64,000 nucleotides of DNA, taken from Photobacterium aphoticum (GTDB lineage Bacteria; Pseudomonadota; Gammaproteobacteria; Enterobacterales; Vibrionaceae). Position numbers and translations under genes: made by a program. Every line of letters starts with the position of its first letter. Position 1 is the stretch's first letter. The notes beneath the pieces are model-generated. The model was given only the letters and a program-made list of their open reading frames with translations, was not told the DNA's origin and did no database searches. The stretch spans positions 372,001 to 436,000 of the forward strand of contig NZ_LDOV01000010.1 of the NCBI RefSeq assembly GCF_001029435.1. Reading direction: 5' to 3'. Below, one piece after another: positions 54,625 through 63,326 of the stretch.

Positions 54625-54661
54625 AAAAGCCCAAGCACGTTATTCTTGCTTGGGCTTTTTT
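54625..54661 (+). terminator. Intrinsic terminator of galE
   Basis: AAAAGCCCAAGCA pairs with TGCTTGGGCTTTT around CGTTATTCT, followed by T-run. Very stable. Confidence 0.93.
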
Positions 54662-54664
54662 ATG

Positions 54665-54712
54665 TTTGTCTCTTTGTCTCTTTGTCTCTTTGTCTCTTTG
54701 TCTTTCTGTCTT
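54665..54712. repeat. Octanucleotide TTTGTCTC simple repeat
   Basis: Four perfect units TTTGTCTC (54665-54696) followed by TTTGTCTT and TCTGTCTT. It starts three bases after the galE terminator and runs to the stop codon of the leftward DUF2238 gene. Copy number is likely unstable. Confidence 0.85.
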
Positions 54713-55340
54713 AGGCGGTTCTTGACTGTGCAGCGTGAGGCCGTGAGTAGGGTTTTATTATTCCAAAAATCACCAGGCTGGTTATCGCGCCAAGGGTATC
54801 CGCCAACATGTCTTTTTGTGCATCCCAAATGTCACCTTGGCTACCTAAAAACTCAATTCCTGCGTCACCGCCCGCTAATACTGCGTACCACCATTCAATG
54901 ATCTCATATGCCGCCGCAATCGACATGATGGAAAACAAGGCGAACAGTGAAGCTACGACAGGCTTAGCGTGGTTTTTGCGTACCATGTATTCCGCAATAG
55001 GGAAGGCATAAAAGCCAATCGAGTAGTGAGCGATACGGTCAAAATGGTTACGGTCAGAGCCGACTAAATCGTTAAACCACTCAAACGGCACATTGGCAAA
55101 GGTGTAATGTGCGCCAACGCTGTGCATCAACAACCACATCGACATCATGACGTAGGCGGTATTGGAAAAAGTAAAACGACGGTGTGTGACGACTAAACCA
55201 AGATACACCAAAGCGACCGGAATGATTTCAGCAACCCACACTTCAAAAAAGGCAGGATTGATCCCAGACCAGACAATCACGCTGCCGACCAATGCGGCAA
55301 GAAAGAGTGGCAGGGCAGTAAAGGGCTTATACGTATCCAT
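54711..55340 (-). CDS. DUF2238 (YjdF-like) inner-membrane protein
   Basis: A 209-residue protein with about six transmembrane helices. DRIAHYSIGFYAFPIAEYM, AAAYEIIEWWYAVLAGGDAG and GDIWDAQKDMLADTLGAI are the DUF2238 signature segments (conserved Asp, Glu, His, Trp). The function is unknown. ATG 55340 follows GAGG by nine bases; a TTG at 55355 is rejected. Confidence 0.85.
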   Translation of the reverse strand: MDTYKPFTALPLFLAALVGSVIVWSGINPAFFEVWVAEIIPVALVYLGLVVTHRRFTFSNTAYVMMSMWLLMHSVGAHYTFANVPFEWFNDLVGSDRNHFDRIAHYSIGFYAFPIAEYMVRKNHAKPVVASLFALFSIMSIAAAYEIIEWWYAVLAGGDAGIEFLGSQGDIWDAQKDMLADTLGAITSLVIFGIIKPYSRPHAAQSRTA

Positions 55341-55452
55341 GTTGTGGGTCCTCAATCATGTGGTGCTTACCGTCACATCGCTTTTTATAAAAGTACGTTT
55401 GTGAACGTGTGTGAGTGAATGCTTAAAACCAATAATACACTGTTTTATTGCG

Positions 55453-55479
55453 CCGTAAACCCTAATCTGGGGTTTACGG
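55453..55479. repeat. Perfect 10-bp inverted repeat
   Basis: CCGTAAACCC (55453-55462) and GGGTTTACGG (55470-55479), 7-base loop, no U-tract. Operator or cruciform-forming site between two divergent genes. Confidence 0.65.
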
Positions 55480-55643
55480 TGAAAGCGGAAGGTCACTCGC
55501 AAAATAATGTAAGAGGAAAAAGTAGGCGGCAGTGACATTTGAGTGAAGCGCTATCCATCGCGAATGATGAAAATCTGCCAGACACGCTAGTGGTATGAAA
55601 TTTTAGGAAAACAGCAGGTATGGCGTGTGCGTCATAAGAAATG

Positions 55644-55652
55644 TGGTATAAT
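55644..55652 (+). promoter_or_regulatory. Extended -10 promoter element
   Basis: TGGTATAAT, a perfect TATAAT with the upstream TG of extended -10 promoters. No good -35. It drives the DEAD-box gene about 90 bases downstream. Confidence 0.6.
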
Positions 55653-55750
55653 TTTCTGCTAACCAAATTTAGAACTGTGTGACTCGGCTCACGCAGGGTT
55701 ATGACTGAATACTTTCTGCTCGCACAGAGCAATATGACCGGAGCACCATT

Positions 55751-57091
55751 TTGCAATTTAAAGATCTTGGATTAGACCAGCGCCTGCTTCAGAAACTGAA
55801 TCACCTGGCGTTCAATAAACCAACGGAAATTCAACAAACCGCTATTCCTGTCGCGATCATGGGCAAGGATGTGTTGGCATCGTCGAAAACGGGCTCTGGT
55901 AAAACTCTTGCGTTCCTGTTACCTGCGATGCAGCGTATGTACCGTAGCAAACCATTCACGCGCCGCGACCCACGCGTATTGATCCTGACGCCTACCCGTG
56001 AATTGGCGAAGCAGGTATTTGCGCATTTGCGTCCACTGAATGCGGGCACTCCTTACGATGCAGCACTGATCGTGGGTGGTGAAAACTTTAACGATCAGGT
56101 GAAAGCACTGCGTAACGACCCAATGTTCGTTGTGGCAACCCCAGGTCGTCTGGCTGACCACCTTGAGCACCGCAGCACGCACCTTGATGGTCTGGAAATG
56201 CTGATTCTGGATGAGGCAGACCGTATGCTTGATCTGGGCTTTGAAGCACAACTGCGCCGTATTCACGAAGCCGCTAACCACCGTCGTCGTCAAACACTGA
56301 TGTTCTCAGCAACGTTGGATCACGCTGATGTTGTTAGCATTGCGTCTGATATGCTGGATGCGCCAAAGCGTATTTCTATTGGTCACTCTGCAGAGCAGCA
56401 CTCTGACATTACTCAGCGTTTCTTCTTGTGTGACCACTTGGATCACAAACAAGCGCTGCTGGATAAGATTCTGGAAACAGAAGACTACAACCAGTTGATC
56501 ATCTTTACAGCGACCCGTTCTGATACCGAGCGTCTGACGAAAGAGTTGAACGAGCGTAAGATGAAAGCGGTAGCGCTAAGCGGTGAGTTGAATCAGGTTC
56601 AGCGTAACAACATCATGAGCCAGTTTGAGCGTGATTGTCACAAGATCCTGGTAACAACCGACGTGGCTTCACGTGGTCTGGACATTGACAAAGTGACACA
56701 CGTGATCAACTTCGATATGCCAAAACATGCGGAAGAGTACGTGCACCGTATCGGTCGTACCGGTCGTGCGGGTAACAAAGGTGATGCGATTTCACTGGTT
56801 GGCCCTAAAGACTGGAAGAGCTTCAAGAACGTAGAAGCCTTTTTGCAGCAGACGATTGAGTTCAGCACGATCGAAGGACTGGAAGGCAAGTTTAAAGGCC
56901 TGAAACCAGCACCGAAGAAGAAATTCGTGAAGAAGAAACCTGTTGCGAAGAAACCGGTTGAGAAGAAAGTGGCAGCAGCACCACAGCAGAAGAAGCGTAT
57001 GGATAAGCGTTTCTACGATAATATGGCTGTGGGTGACAACGTATTCATTCCTAAGAAGAAAAAACCTGTCGATCCTGCTGCTGAAGATTAA
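55751..57091 (+). CDS. DEAD-box RNA helicase (SrmB/RhlE-like)
   Basis: A 446-residue helicase: Q motif FNKPTEIQQTAIP, Walker A SSKTGSGKT, PTRELAKQV, DEAD in LILDEADRMLDLGF, SAT, and HRIGRTGRAG. The C-terminal tail is Lys-rich (KKKFVKKKPVAKKPVEKK), for RNA binding. The start is TTG at 55751 with GGAG seven bases upstream, since no ATG gives the complete Q motif. Likely ribosome-biogenesis role. Terminator follows. Confidence 0.88.
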   Translation: MQFKDLGLDQRLLQKLNHLAFNKPTEIQQTAIPVAIMGKDVLASSKTGSGKTLAFLLPAMQRMYRSKPFTRRDPRVLILTPTRELAKQVFAHLRPLNAGTPYDAALIVGGENFNDQVKALRNDPMFVVATPGRLADHLEHRSTHLDGLEMLILDEADRMLDLGFEAQLRRIHEAANHRRRQTLMFSATLDHADVVSIASDMLDAPKRISIGHSAEQHSDITQRFFLCDHLDHKQALLDKILETEDYNQLIIFTATRSDTERLTKELNERKMKAVALSGELNQVQRNNIMSQFERDCHKILVTTDVASRGLDIDKVTHVINFDMPKHAEEYVHRIGRTGRAGNKGDAISLVGPKDWKSFKNVEAFLQQTIEFSTIEGLEGKFKGLKPAPKKKFVKKKPVAKKPVEKKVAAAPQQKKRMDKRFYDNMAVGDNVFIPKKKKPVDPAAED

Positions 57092-57145
57092 TAGCAAGAT
57101 ATAAAGGTCAATGGGGGATGTGGGGTTACGCCATCTCTCTCTAAT

Positions 57146-57175
57146 AAAAATGCCAGTCTGATGACTGGCATTTTT
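57146..57175. terminator. Bidirectional intrinsic terminator
   Basis: AAAAATGCCAGTC with GACTGGCATTTTT around TGAT. Perfect 13-bp stem with T-runs both ways, between the helicase and the bkd operon end. Confidence 0.93.
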
Positions 57176-57201
57176 GTTTTTATTCACCGTGAAATAGCGC
57201 G

Positions 57202-58404
57202 TTATTCTTGCTCAAGGTGTTGTACTAAGGCTTTCATAAAGCGAGCCGCTTCCCCGCCGGTACAGGCGCGGTGGTCAAAGGTCATGGAAAGAGGCAGGGT
57301 ATTGATCAGGGTCGGGGTATTGTCGATCAGCGTGAGCTTTTCATTAATGCGTCCCACTCCCACAATGGCGACTTGTGGCGGTGTCACAACTGGTGTGGCA
57401 TAGAGACCCGCAATCGCTCCGAAATTAGACAGCGTAATGGTCGCGTGTTGAAATTGTTCCCGACCAATTTTGCGGTTTCTGATCTCTTCTACCGTACGAT
57501 TAAGCCATTTGCGTATCCCTTGGTTATTGTAACTGTCGGCATGGCGTAATACAGGGACATACAAGCCGTGTTTACTATCGACGGCAATCCCAATGTTCAC
57601 ATCTGTATGCACGCAGCGGGTCATGGTGTCGGCATCAAACCACGCATTCAGGGCGGGTTCTTGCTGGCAGGCAAACACAATCGCTTTGACTAATCGGCAG
57701 GTAATGTCTTCTTCGTCTGACCAATGGTAGAGACTGGCTTCTTCGGTCAGTGTGACGGCGGCAATTTGTTGGTGGGCTGTTCGCATGGTGTCAACCATGG
57801 TACGGCGTGCACCTTTTAGTACTTCTGTGCCCGGTAATTGTTCATCACAGGCGGCATACACATCTTTATCGACAATGACGCCTTCTGGTCCAGAGCCTTC
57901 GATCAGTGAGAGGTTGACCCCTAATTTTTGTGCAAGTTGTCTGGCTGAGGGCAAGGCAGAAAGGGGGCGACTTGAGGTGTGAGGATCGTCAGAGGTGTGT
58001 GACCCGTGTTGGCCAATCCAGAACTCGTCCACATTCACTTGTTGCGTTTCCTGAGACACATTGCCAACCACAGTGGCCGCATCGGCGCTTTTCTTTGCGG
58101 TTGAACTCTCTGTTTGTGCCTGTACTTGGCTACCAGAGGGGCTAGAGAGTGTTTTTTCTGTGGTCACCGCATCAGCAGAAATATCAATCAGTGGCTGACC
58201 AATGCTGATGATATCGCCAGCTTGCCCATAGCGGTTTACAACGGTGCCGCTGTAGGGCGCGGGAATTTCAACGGTGGCTTTGGCTGTTTCAACGGTGAGT
58301 ATCACCTGATCAGTCTCGACCATATCGCCAATATTGACATGCCATTGAATAATCTCTGACTCCGCCAAACCTTCACCGAGATCGGGTAAAACAAATGTCT
58401 TCAT
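57202..58404 (-). CDS. bkdB: Branched-chain 2-oxoacid dehydrogenase E2 (dihydrolipoamide acyltransferase)
   Basis: A 400-residue E2. One lipoyl domain (about 1-80, Lys42 in VETAKATVEI), a Gly/Ser/Ala linker, an E3-binding domain (151-182) and the acyltransferase core. The active-site His378 is in FDHRACTGGEAARF, where the usual Asp of HRxxDG is Thr. No lpd gene is nearby, so E3 is shared. Start overlaps the E1-beta stop by ATGA. Confidence 0.93.
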   Translation of the reverse strand: MKTFVLPDLGEGLAESEIIQWHVNIGDMVETDQVILTVETAKATVEIPAPYSGTVVNRYGQAGDIISIGQPLIDISADAVTTEKTLSSPSGSQVQAQTESSTAKKSADAATVVGNVSQETQQVNVDEFWIGQHGSHTSDDPHTSSRPLSALPSARQLAQKLGVNLSLIEGSGPEGVIVDKDVYAACDEQLPGTEVLKGARRTMVDTMRTAHQQIAAVTLTEEASLYHWSDEEDITCRLVKAIVFACQQEPALNAWFDADTMTRCVHTDVNIGIAVDSKHGLYVPVLRHADSYNNQGIRKWLNRTVEEIRNRKIGREQFQHATITLSNFGAIAGLYATPVVTPPQVAIVGVGRINEKLTLIDNTPTLINTLPLSMTFDHRACTGGEAARFMKALVQHLEQE

Positions 58405-59384
58405 AGCCAGCCCTCCACCAGCGAACGGGCGGCTTGTGTTATGTCATCCGCCTGAATCATGAAATAGTCTTCATTACGGTAATACGGCATGATCGTATCC
58501 ATCCCGGTCACCCGCTTGGGTGGTGCTTTCAGCAAACACAGGGCGTTCTCTGCGACACGGGCCAGAATTTCCGCCCCAACACCACAGGTTTGACTGGCTT
58601 CATGCACAATCAATAAACGCCCCGTTTTTTCGAGCGAGGCCAGAATGGTGCGCATGTCGAGTGGCTTGATGGTGGCTAAATCAATGACTTCCGCTTCAAT
58701 GCCTTGTTGGGACAGGGTCGCAGCAGCCTGTAACGATTCCACGACGCACGCGCCCCAAGTCACCAAGGTGAGATCGCGTCCTTTACGCAAGGTAAAACAC
58801 GTATCGAGCGGCAAGGCTTCACCGTTATCGATGACGGTGGATTTTACTGTGCGATAGATACGTTTAGGTTCAAAGAACATCACCGGATCATCACTGCGAA
58901 TCGCGGCCAGCAGTAAACCGTATGCCCGTTGTGGTGAGGAAGGAATCACGACTTTCAGCCCCGGAATATGAGCAAACAAGGCTTCATTACTTTCAGAATG
59001 GTGCTCCGGTGCATGAATACCGCCACCAAACGGGGCACGAAAAACGGCGGGGCAGGTCAGTCGCCCTCGTGTACGGTTACGCATACGGGCGGCATGGCAC
59101 ATGATGTGCTCCATCGCCGGAAAGACAAAGCCCTGAAACTGGAACTCGGCCACCGGGCGTAATCCTTGGCTGGCCATACCGACCGCGACACCGGCAATTA
59201 ACGCTTCAGCCAGAGGCGAATCAATCACGCGTTTGCAGCCGAATTTCTCTTTCAAGCCGACTGTTGCCCGAAAGACCCCGCCGTTATCCCCCACATCTTC
59301 GCCCATGACAATGACGTCTGTGTTGTCAGCCATTTCATGATGCAGGGCAAGGTTCACCGCTTCTAATAGCGTCAGTTCATTCAT
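58401..59384 (-). CDS. bkdA2: Branched-chain 2-oxoacid dehydrogenase E1 beta
   Basis: A 327-residue transketolase-like beta subunit. GEDVGDNGGVFRAT and MEHIMCHAARMRNRTRG are typical; GGGIHAPEHHSESNEA carries the cofactor contacts. Works with BkdA1 in decarboxylating branched-chain keto acids. ATG 59384 follows AAGGAGG; it overlaps bkdA1 by ATGAATGA. An in-frame start at 59405 lies within bkdA1. Confidence 0.94.
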   Translation of the reverse strand: MNELTLLEAVNLALHHEMADNTDVIVMGEDVGDNGGVFRATVGLKEKFGCKRVIDSPLAEALIAGVAVGMASQGLRPVAEFQFQGFVFPAMEHIMCHAARMRNRTRGRLTCPAVFRAPFGGGIHAPEHHSESNEALFAHIPGLKVVIPSSPQRAYGLLLAAIRSDDPVMFFEPKRIYRTVKSTVIDNGEALPLDTCFTLRKGRDLTLVTWGACVVESLQAAATLSQQGIEAEVIDLATIKPLDMRTILASLEKTGRLLIVHEASQTCGVGAEILARVAENALCLLKAPPKRVTGMDTIMPYYRNEDYFMIQADDITQAARSLVEGWL

Positions 59385-60531
59385 GCTTGCCTCCTTGTGT
59401 GACATCTTCCTTAGAACCCGACTCAGAATGGGGAGCTTGTTCAGAACGGGTCTGCTTAGCCTGCATGCGCAGGGCTTTGTTGATCACGGTATCCCGTTGG
59501 CGGAGGAGATCAGCATCAGGTTGGCTGTATAAATAATCAAAGCCGGACTCTGGAGGCTGAGGCGTTAATGCTTGATAATGCTGTACCGCTTGTTCCACAA
59601 CCTCTTTGCTGCGTTGTTGCAAGCGTTCTTCATCGGTGTCAGACCACGCTTCTTGTGCTTCAAGAAATTGTTTGAGACGAGCAATAGGCTCATAGCGCCA
59701 CGCATCTTGCAGTTCATCGTCGGTGCGATAGCGGGAGGCATCATCGGCGGTCGTATGATCACTGAGTCGATAACTGATCGCTTCAATCAATGTCGCGCCT
59801 TTACCTTTTCGTGCTTTGTCTAAGGCGTGTAATACCACATCATACATTGCTACGAGATCATTACCGTCGACAGTGATCCCTTCGATGCCCGCACCTTTGG
59901 CTTTGTCTGACAGCCACTCAGCGCCCGACTGAATACTGCGCGGTACTGAGATGGCCCATTGGTTGTTATTGATCACAAACACCAGCGGAATGTTCCATGC
60001 GCCCGCGCAGTTAAGTGATTCCAGAAAATCGCCTTTTGATGTGGCGCCATCCCCACAAGTGACCAAGGCAGCTTGATGATTGCCCTGAATTTTTAATGCT
60101 GCGGCAACACCGACCGCATGGGTGCACTGGGTGGCGATGGGGACACAAAATGGCAGATCACGGCAATGGCCTTCATCGGGGGAAAAGTCACTGCCACGTT
60201 CGTCACCGCCCCAATACTGCAGGTTTTTCTCGAGGGGGATACCACGTGCCCACATTGCAGGCAGATCGCGGTAATAAGGAATAAACACATCGCTGGGCTG
60301 TAACGCTCGCCCAATGGCGATGCCCATGGCTTCTGAGCCTAAGTGGGAAGGGTAGGTGCCGAGTTTACCGGTACGTTGCAGTGCAACCGCTTTATTGTCG
60401 TAGGTGCGTGTTAACACCATATCTTGATAGCAAGCGGCTAATAAAGACAACGATGCCCACGGTGGAAGCGGGCGAACGAGTTGACCGTGATGATCGATGA
60501 AGCGATGCATCGGCATAGCTTGTACATTCAT
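59377..60531 (-). CDS. bkdA1: Branched-chain 2-oxoacid dehydrogenase E1 alpha
   Basis: A 384-residue thiamine-diphosphate subunit with the TPP motif GDGATSKGDF...VINNNQWAI and YRLSDHTTADD phosphorylation-like loop. The C-terminal 30 residues (QTRSEQAPHSESGSKED) are an unusual hydrophilic tail. GAAGGAG stands before the ATG. The leader contains a GCCTC/GAGGC hairpin (60552-60565). First gene of bkdA1-A2-B, converting keto acids to isobutyryl-, isovaleryl- and 2-methylbutyryl-CoA for the liu/mms operons. Confidence 0.94.
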   Translation of the reverse strand: MNVQAMPMHRFIDHHGQLVRPLPPWASLSLLAACYQDMVLTRTYDNKAVALQRTGKLGTYPSHLGSEAMGIAIGRALQPSDVFIPYYRDLPAMWARGIPLEKNLQYWGGDERGSDFSPDEGHCRDLPFCVPIATQCTHAVGVAAALKIQGNHQAALVTCGDGATSKGDFLESLNCAGAWNIPLVFVINNNQWAISVPRSIQSGAEWLSDKAKGAGIEGITVDGNDLVAMYDVVLHALDKARKGKGATLIEAISYRLSDHTTADDASRYRTDDELQDAWRYEPIARLKQFLEAQEAWSDTDEERLQQRSKEVVEQAVQHYQALTPQPPESGFDYLYSQPDADLLRQRDTVINKALRMQAKQTRSEQAPHSESGSKEDVTQGGKHE

Positions 60532-60878
60532 CGTGAGCTCCTTCTGTTGCTGCCTCTAAAGAGGCGGACAGCAAAATCAGGCTGAGCCAGTGGAACGCGA
60601 TAAGAATACAGTGAAAAGGGGTTGGCACAGCTCAATAGTATTAAGTGTAATCAGTTTGTTAACATTCGCAGCGGGTGATATGCCAGTAAACAGTAAAGAA
60701 ATCGGTACACCTTGATAATCTACTCAATAATACCGCTTGGAATGATACACATCAGTATGCATGCAATGTGGGAAATTTGCCTCACTGTTGAGAAAGCCAG
60801 TGAATAGCCGTTGCTCGCTTTGGCTTTCACACATACTTAATGCAATTGAATGGGGTAGACAAGGCGAGTGAAGTTCCG
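60532..60878. other. Intergenic region bkd / possible lipoprotein gene
   Basis: Divergent. Holds the bkd leader with the GCCTC-TAAA-GAGGC hairpin at 60552-60565 and AT-rich sequence. No LiuR-type TTTACGTAA site was seen. No gene supported; earlier starts of the rightward frame (60840) are not favoured. Confidence 0.4.
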
Positions 60879-61346
60879 ATGAAAAATGGATCGATGAAGC
60901 GGTACAGCTATATAACCATGATGATGTTTGCATCCGCTTGCACCTCACAGGCCAATACGGACAGCCTTGCTGAGCAAAAAATAAAATTCATAGAAGATGA
61001 GTGTTACGTTGTCACGGAGTCTCCCTTAGCGGGGCCATTTAATGCATTTATGGTGGAACGCCAGGAAGAGCTGAAAACATTGCGTGATGAGTTGAGTCAG
61101 GAAAATTATGCACAACTCGATTTTGCCTTACAGCATTTTTCTACCCATTGGGATAAATTACAAACAGAACGTAATCTCGCCTGTGAAGTGCATGCTACTT
61201 GTCAGTTCATCTGGCTGAAAAGCCCAGAGCTACAATCGAATACGGACTTTTGTGATGGGGCGGATTTTGAGTACAGTGTGACCAGGGCAAAAATAATTAC
61301 TTTTTTCAATGATATAGAGCGCATCGAATTGCAACGTGCGCGGTAG
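60879..61346 (+). CDS. Possible lipoprotein, unknown function
   Basis: A 155-residue protein. A short basic N-terminus, hydrophobic MMMFASAC and then polar sequence suggest export; the cysteine could be lipidated, although the box FASAC is atypical. Three further cysteines (ACEVHATCQF; TDFCDG) may form disulfides. It is not recognised. ATG 60879 has GAAG upstream; 60894 is an alternative. Confidence 0.6.
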   Translation: MKNGSMKRYSYITMMMFASACTSQANTDSLAEQKIKFIEDECYVVTESPLAGPFNAFMVERQEELKTLRDELSQENYAQLDFALQHFSTHWDKLQTERNLACEVHATCQFIWLKSPELQSNTDFCDGADFEYSVTRAKIITFFNDIERIELQRAR

Positions 61347-61438
61347 CGATGTTGTCGTCTACCTTGTCTACAAAAGCGAGAGAGAACGCGTGTTTTCTGC
61401 GCCATTTTTTGCTAATATGCCTGCAGCTTACAACGTAG

Positions 61439-61454
61439 TGTGATGTAACTCACA
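61439..61454 (+). promoter_or_regulatory. Perfect CRP-consensus site
   Basis: TGTGATGTAACTCACA matches both half-sites of TGTGA-N6-TCACA exactly. A -35-like TTGACC at 61472-61477 would give a start near 61507, placing the site about 60 bases upstream, as in class I CRP activation. Regulates the CDF gene presumably. Confidence 0.65.
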
Positions 61455-61577
61455 CCCTTCAGTGGGGCTTTTTGACCCTCAATCTACGGTTTATCCGATA
61501 TGTGTGCCGGTTCTATCTGCCTGATAATCTGGGTATATCCTGCAGTTTACACCTGATGAAAAACGTTCACAGCTTGA

Positions 61578-61599
61578 TCACAATTCTTTAATTGTGATA
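61578..61599. promoter_or_regulatory. 22-base palindrome upstream of the CDF gene
   Basis: ATCACAATT (61578-61586) and AATTGTGAT (61591-61599), perfect 9-bp arms, CTTT between. It lies 113 bases before the start; a metal-responsive or other operator is possible. Confidence 0.5.
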
Positions 61600-61711
61600 G
61601 TACTATAGTCATTGCATACCTGTTTTCCTCCGCTGAATTGCGCAGGAGCAAAGGCGGAATGCTATGATTTAAAAAACTTATTTCGTGTTTAATTCAACTA
61701 TGGAGGTATTT

Positions 61712-62626
61712 ATGGCTACTAGCCGTAAAATTAGTAAGGAGCGTTTGGCGCTTAAAATGTCGCTAGCTGGCACGGTGTTGCTGTCTAGCCTTGGTATTGG
61801 CTATGGATTGTATGTCGGATCCAACGCTATTCTTCTCGACGGCATGTTCTCTTTACTGAGTATGGGGATGACAGGATTAAGCCTGTATACCGCTTACTTA
61901 GTGTCTAAACCCGATGATCAATACTTTCAATTCGGATATGCGCACATTGAACCGCTAATCAACGTGGTCAATGGCTTGCTCATCTTGATGACTTGTATTT
62001 TCGCTTTTATCAATGGTGTGCAAACCATTGCTAGTGGTGGCCATGAGATTGTGCTGGAGCACGCTCTGGTTTACGCGGTGTTATCGACCTTCTGCTGTTT
62101 TGCGATCTATTTTACCGAAACCTACATTGCCAAAAGTGAGCAGTCAGAGTTGGTTCGGGTCGATTCACAAGAATGGTTAATTGACGGTATTTTGAGTGCG
62201 GCCATTTTGGTGGGCTTTGTGGTTGTCATGATTTTGGATGACATGGGCTACTCACAATGGAACCGCTACGTGGACCCGATTCTGGTATCTACCTTGTCAT
62301 TGGCAGCGCTTGTCTTGCCAATTACTGTGTTACGCCGTAACCTTAAAGAGGTATTATTGGTCGCGCCGCAGGATGATGCACAAGAAAATGTGGATCGTGT
62401 AATTGCAAAGCTTTCAAAACAATATCATTTTGAAGATTACACCCATCATTTTGCCAAAACAGGTCGCCAGTACGATCTTGAGGTTAACATTCTCGTGCGT
62501 GATGATGATTTCTGGACGACCAAACGTCAGGATCACATTCGCCAGGTGCTGTGGGAAGCATTGGCTGAAGAACTGGGGGATACCTGGTTATCAGTGAGCT
62601 TTACCGGTCAGGCCCGTTGGTTGTAA
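61712..62626 (+). CDS. Cation diffusion facilitator (CDF) family transporter
   Basis: A 304-residue inner-membrane protein with six predicted helices and a cytosolic C-terminal domain. Resembles CDF metal exporters of the divergent COG3965 type. By alignment in mind with YiiP, the TM2 pair DxxxD is D-x-x-x-S (LLDGMFSLLS) and the TM5 HxxxD is E-x-x-x-D (QEWLIDG), so metal choice or coupling may differ. ATG 61712 has GGAGG five bases upstream; a GTG at 61685 is rejected. Terminator follows. Confidence 0.85.
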   Translation: MATSRKISKERLALKMSLAGTVLLSSLGIGYGLYVGSNAILLDGMFSLLSMGMTGLSLYTAYLVSKPDDQYFQFGYAHIEPLINVVNGLLILMTCIFAFINGVQTIASGGHEIVLEHALVYAVLSTFCCFAIYFTETYIAKSEQSELVRVDSQEWLIDGILSAAILVGFVVVMILDDMGYSQWNRYVDPILVSTLSLAALVLPITVLRRNLKEVLLVAPQDDAQENVDRVIAKLSKQYHFEDYTHHFAKTGRQYDLEVNILVRDDDFWTTKRQDHIRQVLWEALAEELGDTWLSVSFTGQARWL

Positions 62627-62651
62627 CGGGTAGGTGATAGGTAACACAGTG

Positions 62652-62675
62652 AAAAGGGCGGAGACGCCCTTTTTT
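62652..62675 (+). terminator. Intrinsic terminator of the CDF gene
   Basis: AAAAGGGCG with CGCCCTTTT around GAGA, then TT. Confidence 0.88.
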
Positions 62676-62922
62676 ATTGCTCGATGAGAGAGAAAGTAAC
62701 GTGCAACAAGTAAGTTTCGCGGTTAATCACATTTTGATAACTTGCGGGTGCAATTAACAGTATTGTGGGTTATCTTAACCAGCGTCTAAAAATTGCTTCT
62801 AGATAAATACAAATTTTGTACTACCGCATGTTGTTTCCAGAGGCATTTTTTAGACCCATGAACCGTTAGGTGGCAGGTGTCGCCGAGCTAGCATAGATAA
62901 TTTACTGAGGGTTAAGACAGTG

Positions 62923-63027
62923 ATGGAAACAATTCTGGTTATCGCATTCATAATTGGTGCCGTGTACGTGATTTTCAAAGAGAAGAAGTGCACGAAAGAC
63001 ATTGATTACTCTCGTGACTCTCTTTAA
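62923..63027 (+). CDS. 34-residue membrane peptide
   Basis: METILVIAFIIGAVYVIFKE followed by KKCTKDIDYSRDSL: one N-terminal helix of about 18 residues and a charged cytosolic tail with one cysteine. GAGGG at 62907-62911 is eight bases from GTG 62920 and 11 from ATG 62923, either may start it. An excellent terminator lies immediately downstream, supporting a dedicated transcript. Unknown function. Confidence 0.6.
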   Translation: METILVIAFIIGAVYVIFKEKKCTKDIDYSRDSL

Positions 63028-63030
63028 TTG

Positions 63031-63053
63031 AAGGCGCCTAAGGCGCCTTTTTT
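63031..63053 (+). terminator. Intrinsic terminator of the 34-codon gene
   Basis: AAGGCGCC with GGCGCCTT around TAA, followed by TTTT. Eight-bp GC-rich stem. Confidence 0.9.
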
Positions 63054-63326
63054 GTCTCCATCTGCTTATCACTCCTACCGCTAACCCTCCGTTTTTGTTC
63101 AATTTTTTGACGCTTTCAAAAGATGTTGGCTTTTTTATTTCATGGCGTGATCCAGGTCGCCTGATTGATCTTATAAATTCTTGTTAATGCTCGAATTTAT
63201 GCCTATTGTTATTGTGCTGTTTTGTACTGAATACTGCGTAAGGATTCATCATTAGCGCTTTTATACAGGATAAACGGAGTAACATCTTCTATGGATAGGC
63301 ATGTCGAATAGGCAAGATTGATCGCA

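Larger units (their letters stand above)
55341..55750. other. Divergent intergenic region DUF2238 / DEAD-box helicase
   Basis: It holds a perfect inverted repeat at 55453-55479 and the extended -10 promoter at 55644-55652, which gives the helicase a leader of about 90 bases. No gene. Confidence 0.5.
61347..61711. other. Intergenic region before the CDF transporter
   Basis: Contains the CRP site (61439-61454) and the 22-base palindrome (61578-61599). No coding frame. The length allows a leader of about 200 bases. Confidence 0.5.
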
